Shown: positions 37,640 to 49,500 of the stretch, piece after piece
How positions within the stretch are numbered: position 1 is the stretch's first letter
Layout of the letters: every line of letters starts with the position of its first letter
From: Schistosoma mansoni
Taxonomy: Eukaryota > Platyhelminthes > Trematoda > Strigeidida > Schistosomatidae
Assembly (NCBI RefSeq): GCF_000237925.1
Contig: NW_017386017.1
Span: 1 to 64,000 of the forward strand
Length of the DNA: 64,000 bases
Direction of reading: 5' to 3'
Position numbers and translations under genes: made by a program
Notes under the pieces: model-generated
What the model saw: only the letters and a program-made list of their open reading frames with translations
What the model was told of the DNA's origin: nothing
The model's database searches: none

Positions 37640-38925
37640 CGAATAACTCATGTGGGTGTTATTACCAATGACCCAACTACCCTTGATGGGGCATAGACCG
37701 CTGACCAGGAATCATCAACTCTGTCCTAAACTTTAGTTTCCAGTTGCTGCCAAGTGCTATTTATCAGCTTGATTTCTGCCTCCAGATCCCAATGTCATGT
37801 ATACGCTGGCCTGCCTCTTTTCTTTTCACATCGAGGACTTCGAGTATGGGCTTGCCTAATGATGCAGTCTGATGATTTTCGCGACATGTGTCCTATTCAC
37901 CTCGAGCATTGATTCCTGAGTTCCTCCTCAACTGAAAGCTGATTTGTTCACTGTCAGAGTCGATTATTGCTGATAGTGTCTAGCCAATGCTTCTGGAATA
38001 TCTCATGTAAAAAGCTGTTTATAAACAACTGTACGTTCTTGATGACGACTGTGACAGTTCTCGAAGTTTCAGCTCCGTACAATAGAACTGTTTCAATATT
38101 GGTTTTAAAACTTAGTGACTTTGGTGTTGTATGACAGTTGTTTTGAGTTCCAGGTGTTCTCTAATTGCAGGGTTCCTACCCGCGCTTTACCGACTCGTAT
38201 CTTCACATCTGCATCAGTTCCTCTTTTTTATTAGTGATGCTGTCCAGGTATGTAGAAGCTTCCACCTCCTCCAGAGCTCAATAAAATGTGATTCAGTTGG
38301 CATTCGCCGTATTGCGTTTCAAGACCTTTCTCTCATCCTTGTGAATGTTGAGGCCTACTTCTATGGAAGCTGCTGTTACATCGATAGTATTAGTCTTTAT
38401 TTGCCTCCATGTAGGAAATAGAAGGACCAAGTATTCTGCGAAGTCCAACTTGCGTTCAAAATGTCAATTGTATTGTGCGCATCTCTTTAAATCTGAAATT
38501 CTTCATAATTCAGTCAATAATAAGAAGAAAGACAAAAGGCGAGAGTAAACAGCCTTGTCTGAGACCAGTCTTCACTTGAGACGCATCTGTGAGCTGTCCT
38601 TCATGCACGACTTTGACGTTCAGTCCCTCGTATGAGTTCTGTATGGTGGTGACGATCTTCTCATGCACTCCACAGTGTCGAAGAACATCTCACAAGGTCC
38701 TCTTATCCACGTTTTCGAGTGATTTCCCGAAGTCAAGGAAGTTGATGTATAGCTGTGAGTTCCATCCAATCGATTGCTCAACAATGATTCAGTGTTGCAA
38801 TTTAGTCTGTACATGATCTATCCCTACAAAATCCAGCTTGTTTATGCGAAATTCGGATGTCTACTGAATCCTTCATTCGGTCTGGCAACACTGTTGAAAG
38901 CGTTGCCTGGTACTGACAGTAGTAT
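37640..38925 (-). mobile_element. RTE LINE, diverged second subfamily
   Basis: On the minus strand carries the RT region, with pieces such as YTSTSLTSGNHSKTWIRGPC (shifted frame) and GRNPAIREHLEL-like linker. It ends at a 3' terminus, GATGGGGCATAGACC, shared with the copy at 48.5 kb. Many frame changes. The segment 38458-38923 is nearly identical to 43885-44350. It stops where a solo LTR begins. Confidence 0.8.
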
Positions 38926-39227
38926 TGTAGTGTGGTTTACTTATATCCATATAAGTAGTATATGGCGATGGTCAAACATAGAATGTATTTTGGTAGAAGA
39001 CCGATAAGGAAAAAACTGAAATGAGGCGCAATTGGTAGGAAAATGCATGAACAATGGAATTAGAGAAGATGGAGTGATATTTACAGAAGGAACAGTGAAG
39101 ATTGAGACAATTGATTGTTCTTTTGCAAATTAAACGTTTGTTGTATGGTTATCAGATCTTAGTAAGATAGTTTGTAATTCGTGCTTAAATACATTCGATT
39201 GTCCCCACCAGTGTTCTGTTCACCACA
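38926..39227 (+). mobile_element. Solo TRIM-like LTR
   Basis: 302 bp, TGTAGTGTGGTT to TTCACCACA. Inserted into an RTE copy at AGTAGTAT, known from the empty site at 44350. The far flank begins GCAT rather than GTAT and the LINE does not resume, so a rearrangement followed. Confidence 0.82.
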
Positions 39228-39589
39228 GCATTATCCAATGATTAGTTGGTTTCATTAATGTTAAACTAATTACTATGTCAATGGTAAACTTGTGTCTAAC
39301 GACAGTGGACTTGCTAATTTCGTCCTAATCATTTGTATGTAAATTGTAATCAACAACTAGATTTTTATGTTAAACGGTCTTCTCATTATTCATCTTTTTC
39401 TCTGTGCAATAGTTAACAAGTAATAAGTCATAAACGTTTTTTAAATTTTATATGATTTATAAGTCTAGTCATTAAGCTTACCTTTAGATTACATTCGAAT
39501 TTGTTGTTTGCCGAACAATTTGAAAATTACTATACATAGCTGGAAAGAAACTAAGTTTCCTGGCCACATGATTGATAGTACTTACTCAC

Positions 39590-40445
39590 CTACGCTTGTT
39601 ACTCCTCGTGGAAGAGGATAAGCCGCACACCAGCATTCTCCATCAAACTCTGTCCTGAACAGTCCTTCCCAGTTGCTATTCATCCTTTTGATTTCTTCAA
39701 ATTCCCTGTACAATATGGTCTTCGGTATTCCTCTTTTCCGCCTCCCTACAGGATTCCAATCTAGCATTTGACGCGCAATGCAGTTTGGTGATTTCTTCAA
39801 TCTATATCCTATCCACCTCCAGCGTCTTTCCCTAATTTCCTCTTCAACTGGAAGCTGGTTTGTTCTCTCCTACAGTAGGCTTTTGTTGATGGTATCCGAC
39901 CAACGGACATTGGCTGTCTTGCGTAGACAGTTGTTTGTAAACACTTGTACTCTTTTGATGATGGTTGTAGTAGTTCTCAAAGTTTCAGCTTCGTACAGTA
40001 GAACTGTCTTGACGTTCGTGTTAAAGATTGACTTTGATGCTGGTTGATAGCTGTTTTGAGTTCCATATGTTCTTCAACTGCAGGAATGCTACCCTTAACT
40101 TGCACATCCTTGCCTTTACATCTGCATCAGATCCTCCTTGTTCATCGATGATTCTTCTCAGGCGCGTTGAAATTTCCACCTCTTTCAGAGTTCCTCGATC
40201 ATGTGTGATTAGTTTGGTGTTCTCTGTGTTGTATTTGAGGACCTTGTTTTGTAGCGTACTGCTGTAAAGATGCTGCTACATTGTCTGTGTTCATTTGGCT
40301 GTGTTGGTGTGTAAAGGATAGAAAAGCCAGGTGATCTGCGAAGTCCAAATCGTCTATTTGCATGTGAGCTATCCGTTATATTCCGTGCTTGCCACTGGTG
40401 TGGAGGTCTCCATAGTCCATTCAACAAAAGGGTGAGTTAGCAACA
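39590..40445 (-). mobile_element. RTE LINE fragment, sister of 16.9-17.8 kb
   Basis: The same RT C-terminal segment as 16945-17815, including [20 protein letters not shown] and the same left end AGTTAGCAACATT. Small indels separate the two. Dead copy. Confidence 0.85.
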
Positions 40446-40744
40446 TTTTCTGACCCACATACTTAGTAATATTGATTATTATTCGTTTTAAGTGTTTATT
40501 TCCCAGTATTATGCCTTCCAATCTTCTTTAGTTGAGCCTCAGTCAGTCACAACGTAGTACTTTGTACGTACGTACATCAGTTCCAGTTGCCATACCACAT
40601 TAGCACAGAGAAGCAGTTGTCGATTCAAATCCCATAGTGGTGGAAGTAGTAAGTGTATAAGCAATGGTCGAAAAGATTAAGGTTTGAAGATGTTATTCAA
40701 GAAGTATAATCCAGTGAAATTTGGAAAGAGAAAAAAGATAGGTA

Positions 40745-40990
40745 CATGAAGTTTATTTATTTTTATTATTTAAACACATAAATATTGGTACAAGGAAGCA
40801 CCAGATACATATGCGCCGTACAAATCTCATTTGATTTTTGTGAGGGCTGCGATACTGCTCAGGTGCCAAAACTGAAGCAGGTGGTTTTCTTAGGGGACCA
40901 CAGCCGGAGGGACATGAAGAATTCAGAAGATTAGAATTTGGCATAACACAAAGAGTGGATTCACCTTCGCCATTGCAAACGATTTTGAAC
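40745..40990 (-). repeat. Interspersed repeat D, minus copy
   Basis: Contains CACCTGCTTCAG..GGCACCTGAGCAGTATCGCAGCCCTCAC in reverse, matching 50720-50870. Ends in an AAAT-type tail on its sense strand. Family not recognised; probably a LINE 3' end. Confidence 0.6.
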
Positions 40991-40999
40991 CATGTTATT

Positions 41000-41670
41000 C
41001 AAGGTCTCTAACCCTCGATTTCTATCATCTCGCGGATCCCAACCAGGTAGTCTACACCTACCAACATGGCTCAGTCCACTTGTCAGTGACTTCATGGATT
41101 AATTTGATCCTAGTAACGATTATTATTTTATTTGGAGTATAATAATATTAATAAATAGTTTTACAGGTTATTAAAACTTTTATATTTTTAATTAATATAA
41201 TTAAACTGAGTCAGAGTTTTCATGATTGAATTACTTTGTTATAAGAGAATATATCCTTGGCTATTCATAGATAATCGATGTAAAAATTGTATTTGAAATA
41301 GTCGCATCGCTAGTGTATAACGAATGCTTGTCCAAACACGTTCAGATGCTTTCTTGTAGAGTATGCAAGTGAAAGATGGGTTTGATGAACTATTTGAACA
41401 GTCGAAAAATATATTTATCTCCAACAGAATACTATCCTACTATTCACTGTCACCACGTATGATTATTGTTATCCTGTGTACTTCTACTTTTTAATAAGCA
41501 GAACGATTACTGTGTCATCTTATAATAATCTACTAGTATAGACATCTCGCATATTGCTTTTTTGTTATCATTCCGAAACAAATGATATTCATTCTCACTA
41601 AGCACAAGATTAACTGTTGAACAAGTTTGGACAAGGATTTACTACTGAACTATTTGAAACCTTATTCATC
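41000..41670. other. Intergenic, nothing recognised
   Basis: AT-rich sequence between iRhom and DNase II ends. Confidence 0.4.
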
Positions 41671-41674
41671 TTTA

Positions 41675-41770
41675 AATTCACTTAGTATTGTTTGTTTGAA
41701 TCTTCCCATCGATGTGTTAGGACTGCAACTGGTCAGTCTCTAATTGGCATATGTGCATATTCATCTTTGA
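41675..41770 (-). mobile_element. Family B (Sm-alpha-like) ribozyme repeat, tail only
   Basis: Matches the tail of the family B unit: CCAGTTGCAGTCCTAACACA and AAGATTCAAACAAACAATAC on the minus strand. No ribozyme part kept. Confidence 0.75.
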
Positions 41771-42474
41771 CAATTAACATTTTGAGGAATAAATCCTAAA
41801 GGATTTATTTTTCTAAGTGGTTGAAGGGACAGCCTTTTTATAAAACTGGCATTCCGACCATCCAATGAAAATCATCCATTTTCTATGGGATACAACCAAT
41901 CAAATTGCAATAAAAGAAGGAGAATATTAGTCAAACTGCGACTATATTCTTGTTCTGTATCACATAATAAGAAAGTGAGATCGAACCAATCACATGAGTT
42001 CGTTTCTAAATAAATAAAAAGGGTAGAAACTGATAAATTTTATTCCTCATTACGCCGTCCCGTAGGAATTGTATCAGCCCCCCAAGAGCTATCTCCCATT
42101 CGCATCTATAAACTCCTGCAGCTCTGTTCTGTTTATTCTAGCCGATAATTAGTCTTTGTCTACTCTCATTGACTACAGTCGATTCTTGTTGTATATTCGG
42201 CAAATTATCCACCATGAACCACTACAATCGTAGGTCGTCATTTTAGTATTTAAATAAGATTTCTATCGAATTAATATCGATTCATTTCGCGTTTACATTG
42301 TGATCCATCTGCACATCATTTTATTTCGGTCTTGATGTCTTCAAATAGCCTTAAAACTCCTGACAACTGCAAGCAGTCACATTATTTCAACGCATTAGTT
42401 TTACTTAAAAACAAAAATTCAATGTTCAATCAACCAATTACTATTAGCTGTTTTTCCTAAACTATTAAAATCAG

Positions 42475-43065
42475 TCAGTGATCTTGAGTGCTGTTAGAGG
42501 TATGAGGGTGGTTATCAATTCCCGGTTGCCCACACCGTGGAAGGGTTCTTCTAGAGGTACCTGAAAAGGAAATCGGGTTAGAAGTGGTCTTAATGACCTG
42601 AGAGCGTGACCGCAGTGCCCAAGGGACAACTGCTTGAGGTCGGTCACACACGACCTTTTTGTGGGTAGTTTTTGTGTTAGCTCTGTTCTTTAAAGGACCT
42701 TACCACCGGAGACGGAAATCCGTGGGATAAGGCGAGGTGTGCATTTTTAGGGTCGACCTTTTCTAACCTCACCCATCCTTGTGGAAAGGCAGCACAGCTG
42801 TTATGCTGGTTGTCTGAAGGAAACACTTTACTGCCGTCACACCTCTGCACAGTTAGCAGTACGACTTCGCCTTTGGACCTTGCCTTTGCTGCTTTTAGTC
42901 TCAACGCTCTTCAAACGACCTGCCTGGCATGGTAAGACCTTGAGGAACGATTGTTCCAGCCAGTAGAGCTCGATTGGTTCATCACGATAGGCAAGCCCGA
43001 CCACCATGTCAAGGTAGCAGCAACGGTCGGAGACTAGTAAAATAAATTTCTGTGATTCATTTAAA
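42475..43065. repeat. GC-rich unidentified repeat-like block E
   Basis: About 590 bp much richer in GC than its surroundings, with motifs such as CCCACACCGTGGAAGGG and GCCCGACCACCATGTCAAGG, ending near an AAATAAGT tail. No coding similarity recognised; composition suggests a LINE untranslated region or another retroposon. Confidence 0.45.
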
Positions 43066-43094
43066 TTGTTAATATAGAAAATAAGTAAATAAGT

Positions 43095-43190
43095 GATTAC
43101 ACTGGTGCGGAGTCTCATACTAAGACGAAACGGCCATCCAGTGCTTCTAGGTTTCTAATGATGGTCTAACATTCATCCATTCATGATACC
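43095..43190 (+). mobile_element. Family A SINE fragment with decayed hammerhead
   Basis: Carries stem II-like GTCTC..AAGACGAAACGGCC and tail GGTTTCTAATGATGGTC. The core CTGA is lost and GTC is ATC. Confidence 0.65.
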
Positions 43191-43346
43191 AATTTAAAAT
43201 AAATAGTTATTTAGAGATTGTATTTTGTTCAGTAATCACATAAAAATAATTGTAATCAGAAAATAATAGAAAACGACGACCAATGTATAAAATTAACAAG
43301 CTTAAATAAGACGCTAAACAAAGTTAAGCATCACAAATGAATCAGT

Positions 43347-43529
43347 TTATGTATTAAAAAATTGCACAATTTCAATAAGAGTCAATAATCGTGTGAATAA
43401 ACGTTTAGCAAAAATAGTGTAAACAGTTTTTGAACATTCTTCTACACGTTGAACTGAATCATAAAATGATTGCCATAGTTTTTGATCTTGTATACACATT
43501 GTACCACCGCCACGTTCAAATTGATGAGG
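43347..43529 (-). CDS. DNASE2: DNase II exon 7: terminal exon
   Basis: 183 nt to the TAA at 43349-43347, acceptor aacttcag. It encodes QFERGGGTMCIQDQKLWQSF, a DNase II C-terminal signature, then about 30 residues including a hydrophobic end (LLTLIEIVQFF) that extends past the usual C-terminus. Confidence 0.92.
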   Translation of the reverse strand, partial: PHQFERGGGTMCIQDQKLWQSFYDSVQRVEECSKTVYTIFAKRLFTRLLTLIEIVQFFNT

Positions 43530-46500
43530 CTGAAGTTAAAATAATCATACAATGGGGGAAAGAAAAGCAACACAATTTTGGTTTAAGATTTGTAAACTTT
43601 AAACTCATTTAAATGTTATAATTTACGAATATTTTAAAGGTACCAGGTAAAATACACTAATCTACGTCAAAAGACAACTATTAATTCTTAATCTCAATAT
43701 ATTAGGCTAAGAATGAGTCTATTCGTCTTACACAAAAATCAAACAATATTGCAGTCGAGTTATCCAAAGTGAATACACTGCACCTAGATAGACAAAAAAA
43801 TTTGACTGACAGCACAAGCTAAACAAGAGGAAAATGTTGATTTGTGACTGCTGTTTACACTGACGTTGAGAAGATTTAAGTTCACAACGTCCATTGTATT
43901 GTGTACATCTCTTTAAATCTGAAATTCTTCATAATTCAGTCAATAATAAGAAGAAAGACAAAAGGCGAGAGTAAACAGCCTTGTCTGAGACCAGTCTTCA
44001 CTTGAGACGCATCTGTGAGCTGTTCTTCATGCACGACTTTGACGTTCAGTCCCTCGTATGAGTTCTGTATGGTGGTGACGATCTTCTCATGCACTCCACA
44101 GTGTCGAAGAACATCTCACAAGGTCCTCTTATCCACGTTTTCGAGTGATTTCCCGAAGTCAAGGAAGTTGATGTATAGCTGTGAGTTCCATCCAATCGAT
44201 TGCTCAACAATGATTCAGTGTTGCAATTTAGTCTGTACATGATCTATCCCTACAAAATCCAGCTTGTTTATGCGAAATTCGGATGTCTACTGAATCCTTC
44301 ATTCGGTCTGGCAACACTGTTGAAAGCGTTGCCTGGTACTGACAGTAGTATGATGCCTCCTATCCTTAGTATGATCTCCCCTCTTTGGCATCCTAATCAG
44401 GTGTCCCTCTTTCCAGTCTGTTAGTACTTGTTCTTCCTTCAAAATCTTTCCGAACGGTATGTGGACACATCTTTGCAGTGACATATATGTCTGACTACAG
44501 TGCTTGAGCTTGGGTACTGCCTGATTCTGTCGCCTTCACACTCTTGAGTTGTCAGATGACCCTGTTGATTTCCTCCATATTTGGTGGGTTGATACTCATA
44601 GGAGGGTCTTTATGTGCCGCTTCGATATCCGGTGGGTTCAGGGGCACTAGTCTATTCGGGTGCACTTCACATTATTCTACCCATCTATTTCGCTGCTCTG
44701 GAACCTCACTGATTGTTCTTCCTCTTTTGTTTATGACTGGTTGCTCTGGTCTATCATGTTTGGCTCTAAGCTTCTTGGTTTTGTTATAACGTTTCCACAT
44801 AATTCGTTCTCTTGCAGCTTTTACTGTTGTTGTTGCTCGGTCTTTTACTATTGTTTCCGCTCGCCAGTTCTTGCACTTTCCTTCACTCGTTTTTCTGTTT
44901 CTATATATTCAACCTATTCTTTGGCCTCCTCTGCCTTCGTTCGGTTGTTGTCGATTGCTGTCTTCTTGTTTATCCTTTCTTGAATCTCGACCAGGCTGTC
45001 TACAGAGATCCATTCATTATTTTGATGATTTTTGGACCTATAGCCTCGTGACATTTTGAAGTTATTGCCGCTTTGTTATCTCTCCAGTCGCTCTCCACAT
45101 AGCTTTCCATTTCTTCTAGTGTAATGAACAAAACACCGGTTGGAACAATCGAATGTATTTAAACACAAATTACAGACTATTTCACTAAATTCCGATAACC
45201 ATACAACAGACAGTTAATTTGAGAAGTAACAACCAATTGTCTCAATCTTGACTGTTCCTTCTGTAAATATCACTCCATCTTCTCTAATTTTGTTGTTTGT
45301 GCATTTTCCTACCAATTGCGCTTAATTCCAGTTCTTTCGTTATCGGTCTTCTGCCAAAATGTCTAACCATCACCATATACTACTTATATGGATATAAGTA
45401 GACCACACCACTCTAGTAGATGTTGTAGGGATTGGAACCTGTTGCTGTGATCTGATTTGAAATAGCCGAGTTTGTTAGCATTTTGAATGAAATTCGCATT
45501 GCACTTTCGCTATTGTTATTATTCAAATGGAAACAATTTCGAAAAACTTATAACTCCTAAAGCAATAAAATTTACCACTATGATATATATTACGACACGT
45601 CGACATAATTGGTGAGAATACATTTACTTAGTTGATAGAATTCCATCATCAGTCAATAAGTCAGCTATGCCTTATATAGAACTTAATACATTTGTTTATC
45701 AGTTCACATCGTCATGCCCCAGCAGTAAATACTAGATAAATATGACATTACCTACTACTCAATGAACAATTAATGCATAAATCATAATCCCACTTGATAT
45801 TAAGTGAGTTTGTAAAGTGAAACAAAACTGTTATTTTCTACAAACCCGTTAGGGTTATTCATTTTAATCGACATGTGCTGTAAGAAGATTCTAATTTTTT
45901 TCAATGATATCAACCAATTAGATGCCTCTGTCTCATAAGATATTTTTACCAGATTTCGTCTAAATCGAATGAATATTCACTTTTATTAAGTAAACTATAT
46001 TTTGGCTTGTGAAGAAACTATAATTACTCTTCACTTAGAATTTTTTGTTTGAATCATCCCATTGATGTGTTAGGGCTGCAACTTGTCAGTTTCATCTTTG
46101 CTTACCATGCTTGTGAATGTAGGCTATATCGAGGCAATACGCAATGTATGCACATATGCCAATTAAGGACTGACCAGTTGCAGTTCTAACACATCAATGG
46201 GAAGATTCAAACAAGTAATACTAAGTGAATTTCAACTTCGCCTCATTGCATAAGCAAGTGGCTATCAGGACTCAGTGGCCGAGTGGATAACGCGATTGCG
46301 TTTGAAGCGAAAGGTACTGGGTTCGAGTCCCAGAGTGAACATCAACTCTGAGATGCAGGTACATCCAGCTGACGAGTCCCAAATAGGACGAAACGCGCAT
46401 GAAACTGGATTCCACTGCCAGCCACTATCCATCTATAATTACTCTTGTTCACAAATATAAGTTGTTACATAGAGCATGCTGGTAAATGGTTCCCGTTTTT

Positions 46501-49500
46501 GAACGACAGTAACGAATATCTTAATCACATAAGGATAAAATATAATGATCAATAATCTATTTAGTGTTTACCTGTCGGTTAATGTCACCAAGACAAATCC
46601 AATTATTCGTATCTTCAGTTGGTTTTTTCGAGGGCACAGTAACAGCCCATTTTGCATGATCTTGTGCATTCCGTATTGTGGTTCCAGTAGCTCTAATGTA
46701 AATAGATTCAATATTTTTCACCTATATATATATAGAAAAAGTAAAACAGAATAGTAAGAGAAAAAAACAAACGAATATATACATGCTGAATAAGGCATAA
46801 ACTATTGTTTTTATAAAAAAAATAATTTTTTTCTGATCCGAAAACAGACTCTCACGCGATTCCTACCGCATCATCTGATAGGATGAGTGAAATAACAATA
46901 AGCATTAACTGGATTATTACATTATGACCCATATTTTTTACAATCGAAATTTGATAAACAGAATGTTGGACTTTTCACTTAAACTCTTCAAGGTCAATAA
47001 TAATCAACGCTCAATATCACTAACTGAATTTTGAACCAGCTACTGAAGAAACTTGGTCATACATTCTGTTTTACTGATTTCTTCTACCCTCTGTATTTAA
47101 AAACTCGTACTGCTAACCTGTAGGTCCTTAGTTATTGTTGCATAAAATAGGAAATATAAGAGCTTGGATAACAGATTACGATGGGCTGAGCTTAAAGAAA
47201 AGCATCTCGAGTATCTACACAATCCCAGTCAACCAAAATCTTATATTCATTATGCAATTTCAGTTTCTAGAGCACCTGTCAGATGTGTTGATTGAGTTAA
47301 GTTAACGTTCTCAAAAGGTCATAAATTACGAAAGCTTAATTCAGTCTATCTCAATACAATAGGCAATTAAGAATCTGAATAAAATGTTAGTATCACTGGA
47401 ATTATATATCACATTATAAAAAACAGAGCATTTATTGTTTTAAATACAGGCAAAATTAATCAAATAACATCTTTTCTCGACAAATTTATTTCTAGTGATG
47501 TACAGCCTCAAACATGTACTTCGTAGCAGTTTCTTCATACTCGCTTCGACGGTACATATACAAAAAGTGAGAAGACACACAGATGATTAGCATATCATTG
47601 CTCAAAAATGACTTGCTAAACGTGAAGTGATGCAAAATTTTGACTTCGTCACTAGCACGCTTGTGTTTCTGCCAGACTAAAGCTCGGGTAAGAGAAAAAT
47701 GCAAGCGTAGCTTTAGTAACCTTACCTGAAAAAGCGACCTCAATAAATTCCCTAGCCATAATAAACAAATAGGTTCATTTAACCACTGTTATGGGAAATA
47801 AAGAGTTATCATTTAGAAGAGTTATGACGCCTCATGATGGAAGCCGAGATTCTTCGGGAATAACGAGGCCAGTGCCTCGACTGACCACCAAAACAACACG
47901 GAACATTAAAAAAATATTTTAGATAGGAAGTTCCATTCAAATAGAGATGGAAATGAGAAGCAACAACATGACTCTGCTTGAAATAAGTGAAATTCATTGT
48001 ACACAACCTAGATAAAAGAGATTAATTTTATGAGGGCAATTGCTGTATTCTGCTCAAGAATAAGAAAATGACCCACGCGTACAACAAGTTACACTAATCC
48101 CATTCAAAAAAGGAAAAAGCACTCATTAGATGAGGATCTCAAGACCACGGAATCATCAAAACATTCTTGAGATCATAGTACGAAAGGGTTACAGCCAATA
48201 TCATCCAGTACTACTAATACACAATTGATAGCACAGAAGATGATAATGATCAGTTTCATAAGAGGCTTGAGTCCATCGTAGAGAACAGTACAGGAAGACA
48301 CCCAACAATCGTGATGACAGATTTGAACGACAAGGGTAGTGTGGACATCACAGGGTATCAACGATTATGTAACAACAGGTACTGAGAAAAAGAAATGAGA
48401 ATGGTGAGAGACTGGCAAATTTATGTGATTTCAACAACATGGTGATAGGCGGCCTATGCCCCATCAAGGGTAGTTGGGCTATTGATAATAACACCCATAC
48501 GAGTTATTCGGGGACAGAAATTAGTCTCAGCTATTCTGTAATTTGATAATTGTCTTTGTCAAATATTTATATGCTAACCTTGAACACTTCTAATACGCAT
48601 TGGTGTGTTTACGTTTGTTTATCTTTGTGTATGATGTAGTTAGTTTTCTGTCGACTCATATTCTATACACTGTCTATTTTTATTTATACAATGAATCTCC
48701 TTAATTATGATGGATTTTGACTTGTGCTCCAACTTCATATTTCCTCTACTTATTCTTCGCCCACCTAATTTTCTGGCCATAATTCAATGGATCAAACGAA
48801 CATATCCTCACTATATTTTGTATTATGGCTTTATTGATTCAACTTTGTATTAAAGTGATATGCTTTTGATCTAGTGTTGGGTATGAATTTTAAACTGATG
48901 TTAGACACGGGTACGAAAACTTTCACAATGATTATCGATAATATGTTCGACAGATTCACTACATAGTGTGACAACCACCCTCCGATTTTGTGAATAACTA
49001 TCACACTACCAACTTCATTTAACTTCACTTATTACACTTCTGACTATAATCTTGAGGATATATGTCAAAGGTATTCGCTAATGAACAAACGATAATTATC
49101 AGGATATAGAATTTCTACATACTAGTTTAATTTGGTTTGAGTTTTGTGGGGAGTTGAGTTCTGTGAGCTGTGTGGTTTAATCATGAAACTCTTATGACCA
49201 TTTTTGAGGATATTATCAGCACAATCTTCAGATGGAGCTGTTTGGACTTCTACATATACCACTCACATTTTAACAGGCTAAGTATCAATAACGAAATTCA
49301 AACTTACAGCTGATCTACCTAGCTATTAGCCACATGTGGAGAAATCCGAATAGCTCACTTTTACCTGAAGTTTTTGCCGATGATGTCTAGGAGGATAGTA
49401 GAATCTTCACAATTAAACCACCATGCTTAGCGAGCACATAGTTCCCAAAGTCATCCCTACTAAACTACAAAACTTTTCTATTTCCAAATCATAATTTGTC

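Noticed and set aside
46266-46345. A functional tRNA gene in the family B head
   Set aside because: Box A and B are good but the acceptor stem ends do not pair and it runs directly into the ribozyme; it is a repeat head.
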